A DNA stretch of 64,000 nucleotides from Massospora cicadina (lineage: Eukaryota > Entomophthoromycota > Entomophthoromycetes > Entomophthorales > Entomophthoraceae): assembly GCA_022478985.1 (NCBI GenBank), contig JAKSZP010014446.1, positions 1 through 64,000 of the forward strand. Reading direction: 5' to 3'. A program made the translations under genes and the position numbers. Below are positions 1 through 9,986 of this stretch, piece after piece. Numbering within the stretch: the stretch's first letter is position 1; each line of letters begins with the position of its first letter. The notes under the pieces were generated by a model. The model ran no database searches. It was not told the origin of the DNA and was given only the letters and a program-made list of their open reading frames with translations.

Positions 1-1110
1 CACTTTTACCTAATCTATTTTGCCTTAGACCATAACAAGAAAATCTGACTCCATACCACTGACACCAACTCTACTCTCTACTCTGAGACCATGTTAGCTG
101 CTTCTGAATGGGGCATTTTGCTGCCCCCTTTACCCCAACTCACTCAATTAATGGGCCACCACAAAGCTACTGTCTTCACCTAAAACTCCAGCTACCTTCA
201 CCAACTCAAAGATGCACCAGCCAATCAGGGTCAGGCTTGGACTACTGTACCTACCCAAGCGCCATCCCATTTGCTCACCTATACCCATCTTCTCACCAAT
301 ACCCTATTATGATTAACCAAACTCTATTGGAACTATTGGATGGGGTTAATGAATTGGGTGAAATTGTTCCATCCTCCCCCAATGAAATTGACTTTATTCA
401 ATTTTTGAACTCTGACTTTGATACTCAGTTTAACCCTAGGTGGTATATTATAAAAATGAATGCTGTACCATCTCTTATTGACCGTCAGCTTTTCATTGCA
501 ACATCTTCCTCCCCTGAAGCTATTACCCTCCGGAATCCCAACTTCTAATCTATTTCTGTAATGGTACATGGTGTGCCTTGTGTCAAATTTCCTCACGTCA
601 CCAAAATTGAAATCTCACACTTACACAGAGCATCCAGTGATGCTGTAAGGACATTTATACCTGCTCCATTTTCATCCCCAGAAAATGTAAGATTAACCAT
701 GAAAGTGCTACATAAGTGTCCTATTTACCTAAACACTGCATGACTGCCAAGCACCACCTTGCTAATTATGTCAAAGCTATCAGCATGGCCCAACTTGCCT
801 CAGATGGCACTTTTTTGCACATCTAGAACCTCACTCTGCAGATGCCCCCACACCTTTGCTCCCTGCCATAGTCAGACTCAGATGCAGCAAGGTGTAGGCA
901 CCAAACCACCCCTGGCCACCTCCCCCTCCGCCATGGTTTGTTAGCGGTTAGCCACTCCCCACCTGGTTAGTATGTATCCATTCAGTTTTGTTTTGAAACG
1001 CTCTCTGGGCGTTTTGATTTGTTAGGGTTTAGTATTTACTCTTTGAGCATCCGGTATGCCCGTCCCCAGGTTGGCTTACCTCGAATAAATGAAATAATGT
1101 GTAGCAACTG
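1..1110 (+). mobile_element. LINE-type (non-LTR) retrotransposon remnant with 3' tail
   Basis: Three plus-strand open segments (108-548, 561-743, 759-944) follow each other with one or two breaks and look like pieces of one protein. It contains stretches such as NPRWYIIKMNAVPSLIDRQL and VHGVPCVKFPHVTKIEISHL, and I recognise no catalytic motif. I read it as an ORF1-type product of a non-LTR element. No reverse transcriptase lies between it and the tail, so the copy is internally deleted or non-autonomous. The 3' end (about 960-1110) closes with CCTCGAATAAATGAAATAATG-like sequence, which is repeated at the end of the SINE at 5609-5880. The element assignment rests mainly on that tail; the protein identity is uncertain. 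Confidence 0.5.
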
Positions 1111-1929
1111 GGTGAGGCATTACTTAAGGTCTTGCCATATGTTGCTATGATACTATTAATTGGATCGGAGCGTCGAATTAATCCTATCGGTGATGGAGCG
1201 TTAAAGAGGCGATTTACCCCGAATTCATTTGATGTGAATTCGGCGTTGTTAATGGAAGACGCTCAGTGCTTAAAACCTGTCAATCTTGAGTTTGGGCCTT
1301 AGACCTGATAAGACATCGATTGGTAATTGGTAATAAATATTGACCGAAATTGAAAAAAAGTAACCGAGGCGGGCCAATGTAAGCCGAAATTGATGTATTA
1401 AATATTTCGGAACCCTAAAGTTGAGGCTTCACCTAAGCTATGGCAAAGCCCGACATCCAGACATCTGGGAAATTTAAATAGATTGTATGAAAGGACCAAC
1501 TTTATTTTGTTTACCCGAGGTAAGTTTATTCGAGTACTTTTATTTATTTTAGTACGAATGGAAACCTTAGATATTTTAAATGCTGTCTGTACTCCTGATT
1601 ATGGGTTATTTGAAGAAAACCCGACTCCCTGACAATGGTTGAGATTTAATTAATACCTGATTTATTGGGTGACTGAATGATTTATTGGCAGGTAGGATCT
1701 AACCCAATCAGTTTGTGGGCATGTATTTTAAACGTGTAATGACGATAAGGAACCATTCTGCATTGCATAGCATGAAATTGCATGAATACATATTGCGCCC
1801 ATAGTTTAAAAATGGCTAGGTAGGAAAATACTTATACTTGATTCTGGAGTCACCAAACCGCCGATTAAAACGCTGTTAAATTGACCAACACAGAGTTACA
1901 TGCTATTATACTTCAATCCAAAGATTCGA
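1111..1929. other. Upstream intergenic region of the disulfide isomerase gene
   Basis: No convincing coding region. It presumably holds the promoter and 5' UTR of the gene that starts at 1930. Short ATG-led frames exist around 1488 and 1558, the first with an intron-like GTAAGT...TTTTAG segment after it, but each ends within about 25 codons, so they are at most upstream ORFs. The stretch 1140-1260 is locally richer in CpG and contains a perfect inverted repeat (1219-1243). Confidence 0.5.
1219..1243. repeat. Perfect 9-bp inverted repeat in the promoter region
   Basis: CCGAATTCA at 1219-1227 is mirrored by TGAATTCGG at 1235-1243 with a 7-nt spacer. It could be a dimeric protein-binding site or chance; it lies about 690 bp before the start codon. 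Confidence 0.4.
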
Positions 1930-4821
1930 ATGAAACCTTGTTTGTCTTTTTCAATACTCTTCTCACTTTGGGCTTCCATTTTCGTTTCCACAACCTCAGG
2001 TTTTGAAATTACCAACTCCTACAACTCTTTAAGAAGAGATGATACTGACGCTGATCTCGGCCAGAGTATCCCACTTACCGGCTCGACCTTTGATCTCATC
2101 ACCCAAAAAGGAGCTTGGTAATCATTGTTCTAGTTCGCTTCTTTTTTGTTGGCTTTCATAAAAATGTTTTTATTTTTAACTACACGGTTTTTCTGGATAA
2201 CTTTTTCATTATTGCGTGGGTTTTATGTAGCTTCGGGGTGTTTAAATTTAGGTTGCCGCGTATTAAGTTTCCTCTTTGTTTTTTCCGATTGTACTTCTTG
2301 AAGGAAACTCGTTCTTATATTACGTCACAGGGTTGTAAAGTTTTATGCGCCCTGGTGCCCCCACTGTCAACGCCTTGCCCCTTTTTGGAAATCCCTTTCC
2401 GAAGAGTTCAAAGAAGCCAAAGAGTCCAGCGACTTTCATTTTGGTGAGGTCGATTGTGACGTCGAGGAAGGACTTCGACATAAATATGAAATTTCGGGCT
2501 ATCCCACCATTCTCCTCTTCCATGACGGGAAGAAGGTGGCTGAATATTCTGGAACGACCAATACGGATACTGAGCTTCGGCCATACATAGAAAATGCTAT
2601 CGTTGAATACAACTCATCTAAAGTTGAGGTAGAAAGTGCAATCAGTGATGAATTAACTCCATAGAATAAACCAAGAGAGGTTGATCTAATTGCTTTGAGT
2701 CAAGAGGATAAAGAGCAGCTATCAGCACCCCTTTCATTTCGGACGTTCTCTGCTCTAATTTCAACCGGTTGGAAGTAAGCTAATTAGTCAGGATTTATTA
2801 ACGAATGAAAGCTTTGTCAGATTTACTAGTCCTGATTGTCCTCACTGTGAGGAGCTTGAAAAGATATGGTATCAATTGGCGGAAGAAAATCCAAGTTTCA
2901 AGCTGTCCCATGTGGATTGCAAGGTTGAACAAAAGCTTTGTAAAAGTGAGTCTGTTAATGACGTGCCACAAATGAAGCTGTTTAAGGATGGAAAGTTTAT
3001 AGAAGCTTACTCTACTATCGGGAAGCGAACTGTGGCTGACCTCAAAGAGTTTGTCAAGTCAAATATTGAGATCAACTCTGCAACAGCTGAAAGCGGCTCC
3101 GAATCTTTGAATGATACATGGGGAACCGAATCAGAGTCTGAGGAAAATACAAAGAAGCACATGACCTTTAGTGATAGGACCAGTGCGTTAACTCTGAGTA
3201 ATTTTGACACCGCTATTAAGGATGGCATTTGGTAATGTTATGCATTAGCGTAGTTAACAAAACCTAGGTTTGTTTTGTTTAAAGATCCTCAAAGCAAAAA
3301 CCGTGGCTTCGGTAAGGCTTCTATTTTTGGCGATGACTAATGCAGGACACGATAGCTTATATGTGGTACCATCTCTCGTCAGACTTCTCCGAGTTCCACA
3401 GTCGGTATGGCGTGCGGTTTGCAACCGTGGATTGTACTTTAGAAAAAGGTAGTGACTTGATTAATACAAGTTAACCTTTAGAACTTTGTAAATCCATGGG
3501 GGTTGGTGACAAACCATCTATTCAGACATTTCACCTCGGAGCCCTCGCCAGCACGTATAATAAGTCGCTTTCGTATGATATGCTCAAGCCTTACATTCGC
3601 GAACAAGTCTATCAACTTAAACTAGCGACAAAATTCACACTCCATTACTTTGCCAAGCAGCGTAAGCCCAACCCCGATGGCAAGCTGGTGATGCTTCAAG
3701 ACAACGTCTTTGACATGCTCTCCAGCAGTGGTCCATGGTTTGTATTCTTCAAATCCAATCGGTGTCTCGATTGCCGTGCTTTGGAATCCGACTGGGAAAA
3801 GCTGGCCACCCAATTTGAGGGCAGCGTCAACATTGGCATGGTGCAATGTTCAGTTGAAACAAAGCTTTGCAATCGGTTAGGGATTTCGTCATACCCATAC
3901 CTTCGTTTCTTTAAAGATGGGGTCCCACGTGACTACAACGGGCCAACTGATCTGGAAAACCTTTCCCGGTTTACTTCAGCGGCGTCCATGCCCCAAGTTC
4001 ACACGGTAACAAAGTCGAGTTTTCCCAATATCCACCGCCGTGAGTCTTCATACTTTTTGTACATCTATGACAAAGCTCAAGACTTGGAAGCTCTGGAGCC
4101 CATCCTCAAGGGCAAGTATCTTCTTCTAGATATTTATGCCACAACTTCCTCTGAATACAGTGCAGCTGGCTTAATTCCTCCTATAGCCCTGCCTCATTTG
4201 CAAGTCTTTCATAATGATATATCATCTGCTTCCTTTTCAAACGCACTAGCCAGCCCTGTTCAAGTTCAGCAATGGCTCGCTACGGCTCAATATCCCAATG
4301 TCACGGCCCTTGACTCAACAAACTTTGATTTAATCATGGAACAGAATGATGTGGTAGCCCTTGCCGTTGTAGATCCTCTCAAGGATGTTTCAGCCATTGC
4401 CCAATTTGATACAGCTGCCATTGTGTATAAACCTCCCAATTTCCAGAAGAAGCCTACATTTGCTTCGATTGATGGTATCAAATGGCAGGAGTACATTCAA
4501 AGGGTTTACCAGAAGTCACCTAAAGATCTGCCCTTTGTAGCCATTTTGCATCCAAAAGTGAATCAATTTAAGCTAACATCCAGAGATGGCAGTCCCATCC
4601 CCTTCCATGGAGATACCTTGTATAAAGAGCTGGATGTCACCTTAACTCTCCCAAGTTCTAAGCAGAGTGCTCCTCCAGGACTAACTTTTACGACCTACAT
4701 CCTTCTCCTCTTTCTATGCGGCTTGGCTCTTTTCCTTTTCATTTCCTACCGTCAGCGCTTGTTTAAGGGAACGTTTAGCAGTTCTAACTCTGGTTATAGT
4801 CACCTTAGCAATGAAGCCTAA
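1930..4821 (+). CDS. Membrane-anchored protein disulfide isomerase (Eps1/TMX-like), 7 exons
   Basis: Probable thiol oxidoreductase/chaperone of the ER lumen. Exons: 1930-2117, 2331-2628, 2665-2774, 2821-3231, 3268-3311, 3356-3448, 3482-4821; they sum to 2484 nt, a clean 827-residue frame. The ATG at 1930 is preferred over the in-frame ATG at 1900 because a signal peptide (residues about 1-24) follows directly; splicing of two exon ends falls inside the Trp codon before a beta-strand. Four thioredoxin folds are visible: domain 1 with WCPHC (Cys72, Cys75), domain 2 with DCPHC (Cys205, Cys208), domain 3 without a cysteine pair (FKDPQ at about 340-344, b-type), and domain 4 with CLDC (476-479). 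Each keeps a cis-Pro-like position (GYPTI, DVPQM, DKPSI, SYPYL). A hydrophobic segment at about 786-804 is followed by a short basic/Ser-rich tail, so the topology is type I; there is no KDEL-type signal. It is the only intact gene seen here. The fold is sure; orthology to Eps1 is inference. Confidence 0.9.
2118..2330 (+). other. Intron 1 of the disulfide isomerase gene (213 nt)
   Basis: Starts GTAATC and ends TCACAG. Splicing joins TG to G and restores the Trp before VVKFYAPWCPHC. It is five times longer than the other introns of the gene and contains an open plus-strand frame that is not protein-like. Confidence 0.85.
2629..2664 (+). other. Intron 2 of the disulfide isomerase gene (36 nt, acceptor uncertain)
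   Basis: Needed to remove the in-frame TAG at 2662-2664. GTAGAA to CATAG is 36 nt with TTAAC seven bases before the end; an acceptor at 2679 (51 nt) also keeps the frame. The 36-nt size equals intron 3232-3267, which is why it is preferred. Confidence 0.65.
2775..2820 (+). other. Intron 3 of the disulfide isomerase gene (46 nt)
   Basis: GTAAGC to GTCAG with an ATTAAC branch-like site. It joins the segment SALISTGWK to FTSPDCPHC and so rebuilds the second thioredoxin domain. Confidence 0.85.
3232..3267 (+). other. Intron 4 of the disulfide isomerase gene (36 nt)
   Basis: GTAATG to CCTAG with GTTAAC nearby. It joins KDGIW to FVLFKDPQ, again splitting the Trp codon that precedes the active-site strand, as in domain 1. 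Confidence 0.85.
3312..3355 (+). other. Intron 5 of the disulfide isomerase gene (44 nt, two acceptors)
   Basis: GTAAGG donor. The nearer acceptor TGCAG (3345, 34 nt) throws the frame into a reading that stops at 3452; the next AG (3355) keeps the frame and gives the sensible AYMWYHLSSDF segment. I use 3355 for the protein. Confidence 0.7.
3449..3481 (+). other. Intron 6 of the disulfide isomerase gene (33 nt)
   Basis: GTAGTG to CTTTAG with GTTAAC seven bases before the end. It joins DCTLEK to LCKSMG in frame. This is the shortest intron of the gene. Confidence 0.85.
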
Positions 4822-5608
4822 ATGTGATCCTAGCTCTTTGGATGAACTTGGGTGTATTTTATTTGTTGTAAGAGGATCTGAATTTTCTTGCATTAAACAT
4901 TGGTTTTATATCATAAGCTCGTGTTCTATTTTTTATATTAGACTACAAAAATGTGTTAAGCCTTTGCTATGAATTTTTTAGATATAAACTGAACACAGTT
5001 GGGTTTTAATTAGTACCAAATCAAGTATCCTAATCATCCGCGTTTCTTAATCTGAAGTGCGGAATTTCAAGAGTTTTGTAAAAACAAGATTTTATACAGA
5101 ATTGTTACACTATCAACATGATCGAGCCAATGCTCGAATAACTTATAAGTATAATCACTGTAATGATGTAGCATCAACGAATCGGTCACCGTTAGAACTT
5201 GTACTTTTTAAAGCTTTTATTTTAAAACAATCTAACAAATTTTAACAATTCCAAAATTAAATTCAGTAATTATTTTTCAGCTGATTAAAAGTCTCGTTTG
5301 CCTGGTCATAACAGTCTAAATGATATTTCCTTTTTCCAATTTCGTTATTATTTTGCCAATTCCAAAGTATTAAGAACATCAAGAGTGCATCTTAGCTGAA
5401 GAGAATCAATTTGCCTACCCATCAGCCTGCAGGTTGAAACCTTTCCATTTTAACATCTTGAAATCGAAAATGGCAAATATTTGTAGCCGCAGCTTTGCTT
5501 CAATTCTATCAATAGTTCTAATATAATACCTGCCGCTCCCACATGAACAAACTAGGTGTTGCTTCTAATGCGGCTTGCTCTGCGCTAAGTTTTATTTTTT
5601 TTAAATTC
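4822..5608. other. 3' flank of the disulfide isomerase gene
   Basis: AT-rich. An ATTAAA hexamer at 4892-4897, 71 nt after the stop codon, is a plausible polyadenylation signal. The open frame at 5057-5245 has no protein-like features. Nothing else is recognised. Confidence 0.5.
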
Positions 5609-5880
5609 TTATTCGAGGTGGGCCGACCAGGGGACGATACCGCACCGATGAAGAGAAGTGAAGAAAATGGGAAAGGAGGATAAAACCCGGAAAACCTCCA
5701 TGCGTGGCGTATGATAGGCCAGGAACTCCATGGACCGCCTTTGCTATTCGCTATCTCGGTTCGGGGCGTTGGTGCGCAAAACCAACAGTCATAATTGTCA
5801 CCTACCCAAAGTTCATCTACCGGGATCGAACTCGGGGAGGCAGTGGTAGAGGCTCAGCACTAGGTTGCATTTAAAAATCT
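5609..5880 (-). mobile_element. SINE-like element with Pol III box B and LINE-type tail
   Basis: Read on the minus strand, a perfect box-B core GTTCGATCC (plus coordinates 5823-5831) sits near the 5' end, then about 200 nt of unique body rich in CpG, then a tail ending CCCACCTCGAATAAG and an A-rich run (5590-5610). Box A is weak. The last 40 nt match the 3' end of the LINE remnant at 1050-1090: GGTAT, CGTCCCC, GGC and ACCTCGAATAA occur in the same order. This is the expected build of a tRNA-derived SINE mobilised by a LINE partner. It is not a functional tRNA gene because no cloverleaf follows. The 5' limit is approximate. Confidence 0.6.
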
Positions 5881-6318
5881 TTTTTAGCCTTTTTGGTATT
5901 TGGCCACATTTTTCTGCCCAAAATTTCACCAACCTTTTCATATTCAAATCATGTGCTACAGTCCTATTACTCCCTTTTTAACAGAATTCAGTATGACCTT
6001 TATGTTAGTTATAAGGCATCAATTTTATATGATACTGTGCCAAGCGTTGAACTAGCCCAAGCTATCATTAGATCTAATAAACAATACAAGTTGTAGCTTA
6101 TAGATTATATAGTGTCTAGTACCTTGTGATGCTGAAGCTTCCACTGCAGATACAATGTTGCTTTCCTACAGAGGCCCTCTATCTCTGTCAATTATACCAT
6201 CTACATGCCATTATAACACTTGTAATAACTTATAGCCTCACTTATGCAACTTCTACATGCCATACTATACTAAATATCACAACTGGTAGCCACAAAAGTA
6301 GACTTTTTCTCATATACC

Positions 6319-6369
6319 AATTATGGCATAGAAAAGTTTGCTCTATTGTTATGCTTATATGCCATAATT
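6319..6369. repeat. Perfect 12-bp inverted repeat
   Basis: AATTATGGCATA at 6319-6330 and TATGCCATAATT at 6358-6369, separated by 27 nt. Confidence 0.6.
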
Positions 6370-6497
6370 AATTGCAAGGTATACACTTATGCTGTTTTGG
6401 ATTTTGCCTGTTCTATATTATATACTTTTTCTGGATCTGTGAAAAAATGTTTCTTAGTACTAGTTATACTAAGAACCCATAAATATTATATTAATCT

Positions 6498-6532
6498 CTG
6501 AAAAACTGTAATGGAAAATTACAGTTTTACAG
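6498..6532. repeat. Stem-loop with 15-bp arms and 5-nt loop
   Basis: CTGAAAAACTGTAAT (6498-6512) pairs with ATTACAGTTTTACAG (6518-6532) at 14 of 15 positions around the loop GGAAA. The arms have not decayed relative to each other. It lies in non-coding sequence between two SINE-like elements. Confidence 0.65.
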
Positions 6533-6707
6533 ATTATTCAGCTCCTTTTAATAGAACCTAACCAAAAAACTTTTTCCTACCAGGCCAAGGTTAGCTTTCC
6601 CAGCCAAACATCACAAATATAGGCAGGTAGCTTTCCTAAGTTATAAGAGGTATATTGCAATAACTGTATATGTAATCTAGTAAATTGATAAGCTAATTAA
6701 AAAGTGA

Positions 6708-6852
6708 GAGGAATGGTAGCATAGCGGGGTAGTTTCTGCTCCACTCTGGGTCAGGTTTTGATTTAAACAGGTCGAAACCAGCACAGGCTTAAAAAAACTC
6801 AGCATGGTATATTTTTCCCATGGACAACCCACCTCGTTTACTTTAAATAAAA
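6708..6852 (+). mobile_element. Short tRNA-derived SINE-like element
   Basis: A box-A match TAGCATAGCGGG (about 6717-6728) fits TRGCNNAGNNGG, and a degraded box-B-like GGTTTTGATTT follows about 35 nt later, with T where C is expected. The 3' end has CCCACCTCG, shared with the SINE at 5609-5880, and then AAATAAAAAA. Candidate target duplication: AAAAAGTGA before and AAAAAATGA after. The total is only about 145 bp. Confidence 0.55.
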
Positions 6853-7680
6853 AATGACTAAGATATCTTAATTCTCTAATTTTAGCCTTATGTTAAAAAA
6901 GGCTTGACTATGGAAAACAAGTATACTTTTGTTGCACTGTGACAGCATAAGCAGTGTTAATTAATAAAATGGTAAGCACAGTGAATAAGATTATAGAATC
7001 TATAACTTAGATCTTATACTTTTACCCTTATGTATATAAACCTTAGTCCATATTACTGTAATACACTAAATACTTTATTACAGTTTTATAATCATGATAC
7101 AAAAAAGATTCCTCATTTAGATACTTTTTAAAATAGCAGGAAATTATATACATAATGTTATTGTGCTCTAATAGTATGTAGCTGTGTAAAACAAATAAAT
7201 ATACACTGTTAAATATTTTTTACATGAAATATTATTTCAGAGAATTTTGTGTGCATATAGAAAATAGGAAAAACATCTTTAATTCACCTTAAATAATATA
7301 GTTTGTGCAAATACCAAGTTACTAAAGTGTCTAAGATTTTGTCCAGGTCCATCACTACTTATATGAATCAGTACTTTTGGATATGCTTTTCTTGCCCAAA
7401 ATCTATTCAATGAAGGGTCTAAAAAACAATTCTGCGCATGTGAAAGTCTAAGGAGACCATTTTGTAAAAGCTAGTTTATATTAATGATGCAACATAACCT
7501 CTCATACTCAAAAGTATGATTAGATGCTTAAAAGGTCATCCCTAAGAGCTATTTGCTTGTTTCTATGGGTTAATGATCTGTTGTGGAGATAGTTATCCAC
7601 AAAATTTTGGTTAGCTATAAAAATAGTGCTGAATTTAATTATAAGTAGGTATTATAACTACTGAGTGTCACGGATGAGGC
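6853..7680. other. AT-rich non-coding spacer
   Basis: No frame longer than chance and no recognisable repeat other than AT-rich simple sequence. It lies between the SINE-like element and the 5' LTR of element A. Confidence 0.4.
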
Positions 7681-9958
7681 TGTGGAAGCATCAGAAGATC
7701 ATTTTTAAAATGCTATAATGAGCAGTATCAAATACCAGACAGGTAAAGTTGTGGGAAGTTTGCAGTCATGGGAGAGATTGATCAACCCATTTTATAGATA
7801 TCAGCAGACTAAGGAATTTACCATTCAGTCATAATGCCATCACCTAAAACACCTTAATACCTGCTGGGCAAAGTGCTTTTCTAAATGAAGGTGATGAAGC
7901 TGCTGCCAAAGGCTATGGATTATGAACCCCTTTTATACCTTCATGGGGGCAAAATATTTTACAATCAGCCTTTGATGAAGATATGACTGAACCAAAATAC
8001 CTTGAGGTAAATGATCAAACATTCTATAATAAATATTATCAAAGAGGTAGTCAACTAATTTTGAGAATATATGAAACCCTGAAACAGGGCATGTCAAAGC
8101 ACCGCCATTGAAAAAACCTGAAACCAATAAGCATAATGCTAATTTGAGTAAAAAGTAATTACCTAAGGTAGAACTGCAGCCCTCAACCCAGAAGCGGGGA
8201 CTGAACAATGGGCCTGTGAACATCCTGGTCAGGGTAAACACCACAAGATGGAGCTCATAGATACAAAAATTGAATCAAATGGATGCTATGACTAAAATGG
8301 AAGTCAGAAAAAACTTAGCAGGTGGTTTGTGAAGCCCCTACAATATTTCCAAACTCTACTCCCATTTCATATTAATTTACATTCATCTTATATCTTGAAT
8401 TTCTACATAAAGTATAGAAACACTTTGATTTACTTTAATAAAAAACCTTTCCAGAAGATCTCAGTTTATCTTTGTCACAAAATTGACCATGAGCTCCGCT
8501 ATTATACCAGGCCAACCAGTATGAAGAATGGTTGGCCCTTTGCCATTTCGCCTTCATTGGCGTACCAACCCCTACAAGTCCGCGTCCAACCCACCAACCA
8601 ACCACCAATGGTTTCGCCTTTAGCCCCAGGTGTCCTTGGCATGTGCCCCAGCAAGTCCTGCCCCCTTCCTGGGCGGCTCAGGCACTTATGCACTGCCCCA
8701 CCCTCATGACCCTTCACCAACCCATCTGGAAATGCCTCAGTGAGTCCATCCCTCATCTTGGGCAGCTATGGCACTCCCGCGCTGTACCCCACAAGGTTGG
8801 CGACCATTCAGCGCATCTGCTGGTAGCCAGCTGGCCAGGTTACTTCCAGTTCCACATAGGGAGGAGGCATGGGAGCTGGCGGTCCTGGCCACTCCAGGTA
8901 TGATCACCTACACCTATCAGGGATCCCCTGTCCCACCTTCCATACTCTAGTTGCTCTTATAACTTCAAACAAATAGGAAAATATGGGTGAAAGAGAGATG
9001 TTTATTAGGAGGGAATGAACGCCTATTTATACTACTTCTGGGCTACTGCGCCCAAGTACTCATTGGCCAATCAATACCAGAAGACCCATTAGCCACTTGA
9101 TTCCAGAACTCTACCAGATCATCTCTTCATTCATTCATACTTCATAGCGATTCCCTTCAGATCTGCTCATCTGATCACCAAATTCTACACTAGTCAATCC
9201 ATCCGCATCATGAGTCACCAGTTGATCATATATAAATTTGTATTAATTTAAATAAACATCAAGCAACTCTGGCATGAGTTACCTGTGCTCCAAATTAGTT
9301 GGTGGAACCATTTTTGGATGATTCATAATGAATTCATCAGCTTTCCGCTGGAAACTCCAACAACAATCTTCAGATGGCATTTAGGCAGCAAATGAAGCTT
9401 CCGCAGAACCTAAACTCAATTAAATTATAACATTAAATAGTATCAAACTAGGCGACTAACTGGCAATTATGCCCAACTAACTGAAACCCCTATTTATGAT
9501 ACTATTGGGAAGGATCCATTTGGTTAAAATCCTGACAATTCTTTTTGTTTAACTTATATTGGTTTAATTAATCTAATTTCCAGTAAACAGTCTGGGATTA
9601 GCAGTTGATCAGGATACAGTAGCCAGTCTGAGATCTGCTCTGGAAGACCAGGACACTCATTTGCTTGGATACATTGTTGTTGAGCTTCCAAGCGAGAGGT
9701 ATGATAGGATTCTCATTGAGTCCTGAGTGGCCAACATAAAAGAATATATGTTAGAGAGTGTCCATAAGAGTTTTTCCAAGGGCGCAAACAGGTTCAATAA
9801 GAAACTTATGCTACATTGGGTAGCATGAGTAGATCTTTTTAAAGTGAAACTGATTAACTTTTTTCAGAGGGTTGCCTAGTGTATAATATGTGTGAAACAG
9901 AACCCCTAAGAAGAAAGTCAGCCCCCCAAGTTAAGCAAGATAGGTCTGACAAGATGAC
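7681..9958 (+). repeat. 5' LTR of element A (about 1.2 kb, split by an insertion)
   Basis: Matches 23643-24902 over its length: for example GATTGATCAACCC, the stretch around CATAGATACAAAAATTGAATC, and CTACATTGGGTAGCAT occur in both in the same order. The match is broken between about 8476 and 9543. The LTR is followed directly by the primer-binding site. Confidence 0.7.
8476..9543. mobile_element. Unclassified 1.07-kb insertion inside the 5' LTR of A
   Basis: Present in the 5' LTR and absent from the 3' LTR, where sequence runs through without a break. TTTGT flanks it on both sides (8471-8475 and 9544-9548), a candidate 5-bp target duplication. The left part (8500-8950) is unusually GC- and proline-codon-rich with open frames on both strands; the right part has, on the minus strand, a TATAAATA motif (near 9035) and AATAAA 30-40 nt further, as in an LTR promoter and processing region. 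It may be a solo LTR or a small non-autonomous LTR element on the minus strand. The bounds are a best guess. Confidence 0.5.
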
Positions 9959-9960
9959 TG

Positions 9961-9978
9961 TGGTGCTCACTACAGGGG
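9961..9978 (+). promoter_or_regulatory. Primer-binding site of element A
   Basis: TGGTGCTCACTACAGGGG directly after the LTR. TGG pairs with the CCA end of a tRNA; the rest would pair with an acceptor/T-stem ending CCCUGUAGUGAGCACCA. The same site occurs in elements D, B, G and H. Confidence 0.8.
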
Positions 9979-9986
9979 TGACACCA

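Larger units (their letters stand above)
5881..6707. other. AT-rich region with foldback structures, no gene
   Basis: Open frames at 5893-6096 and 6126-6371 lack recognisable protein features and similar words recur in non-coding style (CTACATGCCAT twice, about 45 nt apart). Two strong inverted repeats are listed separately. It could be the body of an unclassified foldback or MITE-type element. Confidence 0.4.

Noticed and set aside
2115..2447. 110-codon plus-strand frame
   Set aside because: It lies mostly in intron 1 and exon 2 out of frame; the thioredoxin frame explains the exon part.
3622..3846. Minus-strand frame opposite exon 7
   Set aside because: Shadow of the disulfide isomerase coding strand.
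5815..5870. Possible tRNA gene (box B GTTCGATCC)
   Set aside because: No cloverleaf can be folded around it and it is followed by a SINE body and tail.
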